A stretch of DNA of 64,000 bases from an uncultured Prevotellaceae bacterium (GTDB taxonomy: Bacteria; Bacteroidota; Bacteroidia; Bacteroidales; Bacteroidaceae), in assembly GCA_902784615.1 (NCBI GenBank), contig CACZVN010000008.1, positions 1-64,000 on the forward strand, in the 5' to 3' direction. Both the position numbers and the translations under genes were made by a program. The notes below the pieces were generated by a model, which did no database searches, was not told where the DNA came from, and saw nothing but the letters and a program-made list of their open reading frames with translations. Shown here piece after piece: positions 10,077 to 16,318 of this stretch (positions are counted from its first letter, which is position 1; each line of letters opens with the position of its first letter).

Positions 10077-10404
10077 CATCTGTCATATTTTGAGTGTAAG
10101 GCGTTGTTATTCAGTAAGATAGTTTGAATTTCATCTGTCATATACTGTCATCATCTGTCATGGCGTTGGTGAGAGGGTGTCAAGAATCGTTTTTGTCTCG
10201 AAAGGGCTACTTTAGCTGAAATAAGGGCTACTTATTTAAAAATTGGTGGCCCTTAATTTTGCTATCGTACCCCTAAATTTTGCTAAAGTGGCTCCGTTTT
10301 GGGGATATTCGGCCTCAGACATGACAGATGATGACAGTTTACTTTTCAAAAATCCATGGACAACTATTTGGGAATGAGCGTATTAATATAATTTATGACA
10401 GATG
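10077..10404. repeat. Inverted CATCTGTCAT repeats bounding a 195-bp element
   Basis: CATCTGTCAT occurs at 10077, 10132 and 10152, and its reverse complement ATGACAGATG at 10321 and 10395. The innermost pair extends to a perfect 19-bp inverted repeat, ACTGTCATCATCTGTCATG at 10144-10162 against 10320-10338. Between the arms are two direct copies of AAGGGCTACTT (10202 and 10223). The layout resembles a small non-autonomous element, but no target duplication is evident. Confidence 0.75.
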
Positions 10405-10433
10405 ACGGTTTCTGAATAATGAAAAATACGAAC

Positions 10434-10462
10434 ATGGGGACGGCCCTAACAAAAGAGTCCCC
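10434..10462. repeat. REP-like hairpin, copy 1
   Basis: ATGGGGACGG, then CCTAACAAAA, then GAGTCCCC. The arms pair imperfectly around a TAACAAAA loop. One of four related hairpins in 0.8 kb; this copy has lost the ACCG of the right arm. Confidence 0.8.
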
Positions 10463-10521
10463 TTCTTTATTATCATGCTGCTTCAGAGCGTCTCAAACGT
10501 CTCAGCGTTTTTTTGCTAACG

Positions 10522-10560
10522 ACACACAGGTGCCTGACCCCTTTGTGTCCTTACAAAGAC
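10522..10560. repeat. REP-like GTGCCTGACCCC element
   Basis: CACACAGGTGCCTGACCCCTTTGTGTC, with ACACA and TGTGT ends pairing, followed by a second GACAC. The GGGGTCAGGCAC core is, from memory, common in REP sequences tied to IS200-like (RAYT) transposases in many bacteria. Different in sequence from the four GGGGACGG hairpins. Confidence 0.5.
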
Positions 10561-10630
10561 ACTTGGGGAAATCAAAAAAAGAGAGAAAATATTTGGTGAT
10601 ATGAGATAATAATTGTACTTCTGCAATCAG

Positions 10631-10711
10631 AAAAGAATAAAAGAGAATAAAGAAGAATAAAAGAGAATAAAAGGGAATAAAGAAGAATAAAAGAAGATAA
10701 AGATGAGTAAA
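10631..10711 (+). repeat. 10-bp purine-rich tandem repeat
   Basis: About eight consecutive units of the form AGAATAAARR with small variations, all purines and T, without coding potential. Prone to slippage. Confidence 0.8.
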
Positions 10712-10712
10712 C

Positions 10713-10747
10713 AGGACGGCCCTAACAAAAGAACCGTCCCCATGTTA
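10713..10747. repeat. REP-like hairpin, copy 2
   Basis: AGGACGGCCCTAACAAAAGA followed by ACCGTCCCCATGTTAT. Left arm is shortened at its 5' end; the loop and right arm match copy 4. Confidence 0.8.
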
Positions 10748-10854
10748 TGTGTCATTTTAATAAAATATACCAAAACGGGTATAAATTTGTGGTATTTTAC
10801 TAAAATTATACCCGAAAGGATATAATAGGAGTCCCAATCCCAGTCATAGTAATT

Positions 10855-10892
10855 ACGAAAATGGGGGCGGCTCTAACAAAGAACCGTCCCCT
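10855..10892. repeat. REP-like hairpin, copy 3
   Basis: ACGAAAATGGGGGCGGCTCT, then AACAAAGAACCGTCCCCT. One loop base is missing relative to copy 4; the ACGAAAATGGGG lead-in is shared with copy 4. It lies 19 bp before the AT-palindrome element. Confidence 0.8.
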
Positions 10893-10910
10893 CTATGTTC
10901 ATCATGTTTC

Positions 10911-11097
10911 AAAAAAAACTACGACAGGAATATTGAAATAACATCCCGCGTTCTCTATTTACGACAAGCTCTAAAGGAATAGCATATATTTAATTATATT
11001 ATATATTATAATATATAATATAATTAATACTACTATTACTATGTTGAAGATGTCGTAGTGGACACTTTTTTCAATATTCCTGTCGTAGGTTTTTTGA
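10911..11097. repeat. MITE-like element with 20-bp inverted ends and a 38-bp AT palindrome
   Basis: CTACGACAGGAATATTGAAA at 10919-10938 is perfectly inverted at 11069-11088, and both ends are extended by runs of A or T (10911-10918, 11090-11095). At the core, 10990-11027 is a perfect 38-bp palindrome made only of A and T (arms begin TTAATTATATTATATATTA). Two further TACGACA/GTCGTAG words (about 10961 and 11052) form an inner inverted pair. No reading frame inside. Confidence 0.85.
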
Positions 11098-11217
11098 ACA
11101 TTTTGTTTGCTTGTTGTCTTTGATGATGGATTGAAATTCGTAAATGTAAGTTTGTAAGTTGTAATTCTTACGGTGCAAAGACCGTTGTGCAAACAGCCAA
11201 AGGAACAACGAATAAAT

Positions 11218-11262
11218 ACGAAAATGGGGACGGCTCTAACAAAAGAACCGTCCCCATGTTAT
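11218..11262. repeat. REP-like hairpin, copy 4 (most complete)
   Basis: ACGAAAATGGGGACGGCTCT, then AACAAAAGAACCGTCCCC, then ATGTTAT. The arms GGGGACGGyTC and GAACCGTCCCC pair around TAACAAAA. It sits 21 bp past the stop of the 48-aa peptide gene and could act as its transcription terminator. Confidence 0.85.
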
Positions 11263-11282
11263 AACCCATGTTATGAGTTCTC

Positions 11283-11429
11283 TTACCAGGGTACGCCTCC
11301 AGGCCAATTGGGATCTGTAGGCATTGAACCTTGGAGCAGTTGGGGCTTCTGATGCAGATAGTAAACCTCGTAGGAGGGCTTCACGTATTTTCTCTTCGTA
11401 GTATTCTGTGTCATAATGTTGTCCTCCAT
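11283..11429 (-). CDS. 48-aa peptide, paralogue of the 42-aa peptide at 16083
   Basis: Function unknown. The frame starts with ATG at 11429, 3 bp after the stop of the secreted protein gene, and ends at TAA 11283-11285. The core reads YVKPSYEVYYLHQKPQLLQG, followed by a G/P/D/W/N-rich tail ending PGGVPW. The core matches the 42-aa peptide at 16083-16211 in 12 of 20 positions (Y-x-K-P-S-x-x-V-Y-x-L-x-Q-x-P-x-L-L-x-G). There is no signal peptide or membrane segment. Conservation between two copies at the two ends of one operon argues that both are translated. A charged leader with a conserved core and a variable Gly/Pro tail could suit a processed peptide or a small partner protein; neither is shown. 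Confidence 0.7.
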   Translation of the reverse strand: MEDNIMTQNTTKRKYVKPSYEVYYLHQKPQLLQGSMPTDPNWPGGVPW

Positions 11430-11432
11430 TGT

Positions 11433-13658
11433 TTACTTAATAATGATTTTCTTGCCGTTTCTCACATAAATGCCCTTGCGAGGCTGTCCCGTCACCATGC
11501 GACCCGTCAGGTCGTAGAGCGCGGAGTCCTCCTCGCTTTCCAAGGTCACTGGCACCTCTTCAAGGCTCGTCGTGTCATCATCGTCAAAGCCGTAGAACGA
11601 ACGGGCAGAAGACGGAATCACGATATAGGCCCGATGGGCGGGAATGGTTCCACTAGCTGTGAACTTATAGAATCCTACGACCCCACTAGCGTTCTTACTG
11701 AGGCAGTAGGCATTGCCAGGATTGACCAGGTCGGCATCAGTACCCATCAAACCGTTGCCAGCCAATGTGCCTGTGGCTGACGTCTTTGTCAGTGTTATGT
11801 TGGCTGCCGTCGATTTCAGGATGACGGCATTGCCGGCAGGAATCGTCTTGTCGGCAACTTCTGTCAGGTCGATCTTGTCGCCGTTCAGAGCGCCCGTATA
11901 GACCGTAGTGTTCGCATCGGCTATACAACTCTTCGCACCATTGTAATAGGTTGACCAGTACTCGCCAGTCTTGCCCTCATTAGCCGTCAGACTGGTAGTA
12001 GTCATAAACACGTCTAATCTCGGCTCTCCAGAAACAGCATCCTGTACCCATGGGCCATTTAAGCGGCCATTATTCAGTGCCGTTGTCGTCGTGCCGTCGG
12101 AGAGGTTGGCAGCAGTGGCTTCGTCACCTTGCACGGTACCAATGACCGTCTTATGATAACAGTTGGTCAGACTTGTTGCGTAATGTCCAACGAAACAGGC
12201 CGAATAGGTGGAATGGACGTTTGCGGATGTCGGCAAGAATATACTGTTGCTAATATTTACAGTATTACCATCATAACGCCAAGCTACAAAACCACTACAA
12301 GTCTTTGTTGAAGGTCCATTCATAGATCCGTTGAATAGACAATCATTGATATTCAGAGTAGCCCCGCTATTTTCTGGAGCTGTGCAAGCCACAAAGCCGC
12401 CTAGTATTCCTTCGCCATCTACTATGGTTGACTGTATATTCACGCTCGACTGGCAGTTCTGAATGACACATGCACCAGATGCTACTCCCACTATGCCCCC
12501 TGCAAAACCATAGTAAGATGTGGAAATAGTTCCTGTAGCATGAAGATTTTTGATAGTTGCTCCGCTGATATAGCGGAACAATCCCAAGTAATTTTCTGTC
12601 ACTTCGAAATTGATAGTTATCGTGTGTCCCTGACCGTCGAAAACGCCCTGATAATAAGAACTATTTGTTCCTACCATCGTCTTGTCATTGCCGAGGTTGA
12701 TGTCCGCCGTCATCTTGGCATTAGCAGCTGCATTTGATCCGTTATTAATGATACTGGCAAACTGCTTCCATTGTGCGGCATTACCTATCTGATAATAGTT
12801 ATCTCCATCTTTCTGCAACGTAAACTGCTTCAGCATCGGCTGGCTTCCTTCCTGAACCCAAGGGGCAGCGTCGCCTGTGCGGCCATTATTCAGATTGGTT
12901 GTCGTCGTGCCGTCGGAGAGATTCCCATCTGATGGTTGTGTAACACCTGTTGTTGTAGCATGTTTGCAAAAACAGTTATTGTAAGTACCGTTAAACCCGA
13001 AACCTTCTGTAAATGTGCCAAGAACAAGACAGTTGTTAAAAGTGGGTGCAGGACCGTATGTCGCATTGAAATATCCACAATAAATGCCTGTAATAGAATT
13101 ACTTCCTGTGTATAGGCAGTCGCTGACCGTAGCACTTGCGCCAGTGTCAAGCACACCTATGAATGTACCAACCTGTGCCCAGCCGCCATTTGTACAAACG
13201 TTTGTCACCGAATTCCAGACATTTTCTATTGTGTTCGTTCCACGCAATATACTTGAGATAGAGCCTCCGTATGCATAGACAGAATTAACGGTTCCATCCA
13301 AGTGTAGATTTCTAATGGTTGCCCCCTCTATGAGCGAAAAAGGAGACGCGAACCTCTCTTCATTTGTAACTTTATAAGCAATGGTCAAAGTATGACCTTG
13401 GCCGTCGAAAGTTCCACCGTAAAAGAGTGTGCTACCATTTAAGGTACCACCTATTACCGTCTGGTCGTCGCCAAGATCTATATCCGCCGTCATTTTTGCA
13501 TTGGCGGTAGGGGTTGTTTGGACAAGCGTGGCAAAGTCCTTCCAGTCCTGTACGGAGCCGATGAGATAGTTGCCCGCTCCATCTTGTTCAAGCGCTTTGG
13601 CCGATGTTACGCCCATCAACAGGGCAGCAATCATCAAGATTAATCTACATTTCTTCAT
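11433..13658 (-). CDS. Secreted two-module beta-rich repeat protein with C-terminal sorting-like tail
   Basis: A 741-residue exported protein: signal peptide (MKKCRLILMIAALLMGVTSA, cleavage near AKA), then two homologous modules, about 25-270 and 278-545. Each opens with a W-K-x-F-A segment, has NAKMTADIDLG/INLG and FDGQGHT, and ends in NLSDGTTTT-x-LNNGR. The FDGQGHT and GLUG-like pattern is typical of parallel beta-helix adhesins. The end, YDLTGRMVTGQPRKG then a K-K-x-x-x-K finish, resembles the type IX or Por-like tail seen on Prevotella surface proteins. Repeated Cys-containing turns suggest extracellular folding. It follows the lipoprotein gene by 52 bp and is followed 3 bp later by the 48-aa peptide gene. 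Ligand unknown. Confidence 0.8.
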   Translation of the reverse strand: MKKCRLILMIAALLMGVTSAKALEQDGAGNYLIGSVQDWKDFATLVQTTPTANAKMTADIDLGDDQTVIGGTLNGSTLFYGGTFDGQGHTLTIAYKVTNEERFASPFSLIEGATIRNLHLDGTVNSVYAYGGSISSILRGTNTIENVWNSVTNVCTNGGWAQVGTFIGVLDTGASATVSDCLYTGSNSITGIYCGYFNATYGPAPTFNNCLVLGTFTEGFGFNGTYNNCFCKHATTTGVTQPSDGNLSDGTTTTNLNNGRTGDAAPWVQEGSQPMLKQFTLQKDGDNYYQIGNAAQWKQFASIINNGSNAAANAKMTADINLGNDKTMVGTNSSYYQGVFDGQGHTITINFEVTENYLGLFRYISGATIKNLHATGTISTSYYGFAGGIVGVASGACVIQNCQSSVNIQSTIVDGEGILGGFVACTAPENSGATLNINDCLFNGSMNGPSTKTCSGFVAWRYDGNTVNISNSIFLPTSANVHSTYSACFVGHYATSLTNCYHKTVIGTVQGDEATAANLSDGTTTTALNNGRLNGPWVQDAVSGEPRLDVFMTTTSLTANEGKTGEYWSTYYNGAKSCIADANTTVYTGALNGDKIDLTEVADKTIPAGNAVILKSTAANITLTKTSATGTLAGNGLMGTDADLVNPGNAYCLSKNASGVVGFYKFTASGTIPAHRAYIVIPSSARSFYGFDDDDTTSLEEVPVTLESEEDSALYDLTGRMVTGQPRKGIYVRNGKKIIIK

Positions 13659-13710
13659 ATGGATTTTTGTTTACTATTTTTGGCAATAAGAATAATTAGG
13701 AAATCAGATG

Positions 13711-16050
13711 CTAGAAAGCAAGGACGGAACGGACAAACATCGTACCAGAGGCAGTATCCTTATACCCGCCATTAGCACCACCATCTTTAAAATGCATGTC
13801 CCATGCGGACCGGGTCCCTTTCTCCGAACATGACCAGTAGTGATGATTACCAGTAGGGATAGCAGAAGCGCCAGAAATTGTTATTTTGGCATTAATGTTT
13901 GCCGTCATATAGGTTTCATTATAAACATTAATGTCTAGATTGTCAGAACTGCCAGTCAACCCTTGCACAATCAGGTTCCACTGACCTATCGTGGGCAGGA
14001 ACCAGTCACTAGTACCTGTAGGATGTGTAACTGCATAGTTTGCAGCAGCGTAGGCAGCGGCATGTGTATGACCTTTTCCGCAACCAGCAGCCAATATGGC
14101 GGTGTTCGCAATGCCATATTTATCAGATAAAGCAGTGGGTAAATCATTTGTGAAATTGCTGGTGCAAGTAATGTCGTCAGCTGTGTACCATTGGCAAGAA
14201 TTTCCGCTATTGGCATCTGTCATGGCGATGGCCAAGCCTTTGTAGGTAGCACTACTCGCATCTACTGAACCTGCCGCACCCACATAGGCGATGATGGCTA
14301 CTGGGGTAACTCCTGTGGGTAATGTTCCTACTGGGGAGTAGGCATTACCGTCGTTACCAATGCGCCAGCCCACCTCACTGGATGTTACTGCGCTCAGGGC
14401 CCTGCTTGAAGCCGGAGCATTGTTGGTGAGTGTCCAAGTATCGCCACTTACAGTAGAAGTGAAATGCGTGAATGAACTTGCAGTAGTGGCATTGGCCACA
14501 CCGTCGATAGTTACGGTGCCACAGGTGCCGTAGCTGCCCGGGCCAATATAACCACCACCATTACTGCTTATAGCTGTTACGCTGATTGCATTTTCAGTTA
14601 TGGTAATAGTTCCACATGAACCGTTTTGACCACTACCTATAGCAGCACTACTACCATTACCTATAGCAGTAACAATACCGCCAGATATCTCTATGTTACC
14701 ACAAGGACTATAGTAAGAACCGCCGATACCTGTGGCGTTGTAACCTCCACGAGCAGTAATCATGCCACCGCTGATGGTAATGTTGCCACATTCTGCATTG
14801 TCATTAACACAGCCTATCCCAGCGGCATAATCCCCACCTGTGGCAGTAATGTGACCATCTTTAATGATAATGTTTCCACAACTTGATCTCCAATGACTAC
14901 CAATTCCCGCGCCCTTACCGTTGCTACTGGCATTGAGCGAACCTCCACCCTGAATAGTAAGGGTCTTGGTTTTAGGTATGTGGATACCTGGACAACTTCG
15001 GTAAAAACCCTTAACGGTGTTTGTTGTTCCGTCAGCCAGGATGATGGTGGCATCACCCTCGCAGGTAATACCTGCCCATCCGAAATTGCCATCATCGGCA
15101 ACGCCTGGTCGGTTTATAGTCACTCCATTGAGGGTAACAATAGCAATATTAGGATTATTATCAGCTATAGAGATCTTATAGTTTCCTCCTAACTCACCCG
15201 TCAGCATATCGCCATTTTTTGCTTCATAATTGGCTGTCAGCGTCGAGAGATCTACGTATCCCTTCGTCACCTGATAAATCTTGTTGACAGCCAAGGCCGT
15301 TGAGCCACCGAAACTGATGGCGGGTCTGGTGCCTAAGGTGACGGAGGCATCGCTCAGCGTGGTAGAGCCACCTGGGAAGGCGGCTACGAACTGGGCCTTG
15401 ATATCTCCGCTGACGTTAGCCGTCGTAGTGGAACCTGTGCGCACTACGCCACCACCATTGCTGATGCTGACATCAACGGCTGTACTTGCAGCTGTATTAT
15501 CCACCAACGTAACGTCGAAGCTGATGAAAGCCGACTGCTGGTTGAGTGTGAACGAAGGATTGCTGTAAGTGGCAGAGCCCGTGAAATCACTATACTTCTC
15601 AATCGCCTCGGCCTCAGTGGCAGCAATGGCAGTTGTGGGATAAGTCGTGGCTGTCACCTTATCGCCAGATATGGTGTGCAAGGCGTCGGTGCTGCTCACG
15701 AGGACGGCATTCAGCGCCAGAGTGGAAGCGGGCGTACCGCTGACATTCAGGTTTCCTTCAAATGTGGCTCCTGTGCGTTTACCTTCATCTCCTGCCTTCA
15801 GCGTAAGATAACCATAAACACCCGTTCCCTCCACATAGAGTTTATCTCCTGTCTCGAAAACATATTGTTTTGAACCGTTTAATCCTGCACGTGTCTCAGA
15901 GGCGTTGCTTACTGTGGCCGAGAATGGGACAGTGGTGTATTCCTTGCCGTCAGGTTGTTCAATAATCGTGTTGTCAATGTCACTGCATGCAGTTATGAGC
16001 AACAGGGCTGCCATGGCAGGCAGTGCTCTTATGATCGTTTTCGTCTTCAT
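13711..16050 (-). CDS. Large surface lipoprotein: fimbrillin-like N-terminus, five-repeat beta-helix, DUF1566/Lcl-like C-terminus
   Basis: A 779-residue lipoprotein (lipobox LITAC, C22). Residues about 40-265 resemble fimbrillin-type domains (SETRAG, then beta-rich). From about 380 to 512 come five repeats of about 29-30 residues pairing an A/G-x-G-I-G turn with a C-G-N/T-I strand and a GG-x-ITA segment (Cys near 391, 421, 450, 479 and 510), a carbohydrate-binding-like beta-helix. The C-terminus (DWFLPTIGQWNLIVQG, YWSCSE, and VRSVLAF at the end) matches the DUF1566/Lcl-type domain of surface proteins. It lies 32 bp after the 42-aa peptide gene. Probably displayed on the outer membrane; role unknown. 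Confidence 0.8.
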   Translation of the reverse strand: MKTKTIIRALPAMAALLLITACSDIDNTIIEQPDGKEYTTVPFSATVSNASETRAGLNGSKQYVFETGDKLYVEGTGVYGYLTLKAGDEGKRTGATFEGNLNVSGTPASTLALNAVLVSSTDALHTISGDKVTATTYPTTAIAATEAEAIEKYSDFTGSATYSNPSFTLNQQSAFISFDVTLVDNTAASTAVDVSISNGGGVVRTGSTTTANVSGDIKAQFVAAFPGGSTTLSDASVTLGTRPAISFGGSTALAVNKIYQVTKGYVDLSTLTANYEAKNGDMLTGELGGNYKISIADNNPNIAIVTLNGVTINRPGVADDGNFGWAGITCEGDATIILADGTTNTVKGFYRSCPGIHIPKTKTLTIQGGGSLNASSNGKGAGIGSHWRSSCGNIIIKDGHITATGGDYAAGIGCVNDNAECGNITISGGMITARGGYNATGIGGSYYSPCGNIEISGGIVTAIGNGSSAAIGSGQNGSCGTITITENAISVTAISSNGGGYIGPGSYGTCGTVTIDGVANATTASSFTHFTSTVSGDTWTLTNNAPASSRALSAVTSSEVGWRIGNDGNAYSPVGTLPTGVTPVAIIAYVGAAGSVDASSATYKGLAIAMTDANSGNSCQWYTADDITCTSNFTNDLPTALSDKYGIANTAILAAGCGKGHTHAAAYAAANYAVTHPTGTSDWFLPTIGQWNLIVQGLTGSSDNLDINVYNETYMTANINAKITISGASAIPTGNHHYWSCSEKGTRSAWDMHFKDGGANGGYKDTASGTMFVRSVLAF

Positions 16051-16082
16051 CGTTTTTCTCCATTTAGTTATTGGTTCATCAC

Positions 16083-16211
16083 TTACGGAAGAGGAATATA
16101 ACCAGGATCTCCTCCAAATCCTCCATCACCGCTTCCAGCCAGCAATTTCGGTTGCTGCCTTAACTCATAGACCTTCATGGAAGGTTTCTCATACAATCGT
16201 TTGGCCCTCAT
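16083..16211 (-). CDS. 42-aa peptide opening the surface-protein operon
   Basis: Function unknown. ATG at 16211, stop TAA at 16083-16085. The core YEKPSMKVYELRQQPKLLAG is followed by a glycine-rich tail ending GGDPGYIPLP. It shares 12 of 20 core residues with the peptide at 11283-11429. A TAACTTTG -7 box (16240-16247) lies 28 bp upstream, so this is probably the first gene of an operon that continues into the lipoprotein (32 bp later), the secreted protein and the second peptide. No signal sequence. The length, the conserved core and the position make chance unlikely. Confidence 0.72.
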   Translation of the reverse strand: MRAKRLYEKPSMKVYELRQQPKLLAGSGDGGFGGDPGYIPLP

Positions 16212-16239
16212 GTTTTTGTGATTTTAATGATTAATGGCC

Positions 16240-16247
16240 CAAAGTTA
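16240..16247 (-). promoter_or_regulatory. Candidate -7 box of the peptide/surface-protein operon
   Basis: TAACTTTG on the minus strand, 28 bp before the 42-aa peptide start and downstream of the regulator terminator. The nearest TTTG for a -33 is at 25 bp spacing (16273-16276), longer than usual, which would fit a promoter that needs an activator. Confidence 0.5.
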
Positions 16248-16281
16248 AGGAAAAGGAAGAAAAAGTAACTGACAAAACAAC

Positions 16282-16318
16282 AAAATCGACTGACATTTTC
16301 GTTTTGTCAGTCGATTTT
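16282..16318 (-). terminator. Terminator at the end of the Kelch-AraC gene
   Basis: A perfect 14-bp stem, AAAATCGACTGACA at 16282-16295 against TGTCAGTCGATTTT at 16305-16318, followed on the minus strand by a T-rich tail. It includes the stop codon of the regulator gene (16307-16309) and separates it from the peptide operon. Confidence 0.75.

Larger units (their letters stand above)
10047..11282. other. Repeat-rich non-coding region, 1.2 kb
   Basis: No convincing coding sequence on either strand. The stretch holds inverted CATCTGTCAT copies, a 195-bp element with 19-bp inverted ends, a REP-like GTGCCTGACCCC hairpin, a 10-bp tandem repeat, four GGGGACGG hairpins, a CGGGTATAA inverted pair (about 10784-10823) and a 180-bp element with an AT palindrome; each main one is listed separately. 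Confidence 0.8.

Noticed and set aside
10419-10604. 61-codon frame in the repeat region
   Set aside because: It is made of two REP-like elements and spacer; no conserved sequence or signal.
10047-11282. Replication origin, because of AT palindrome and repeats
   Set aside because: No DnaA-box clusters, dnaA gene or iteron-like direct array; the repeats look like inserted elements.
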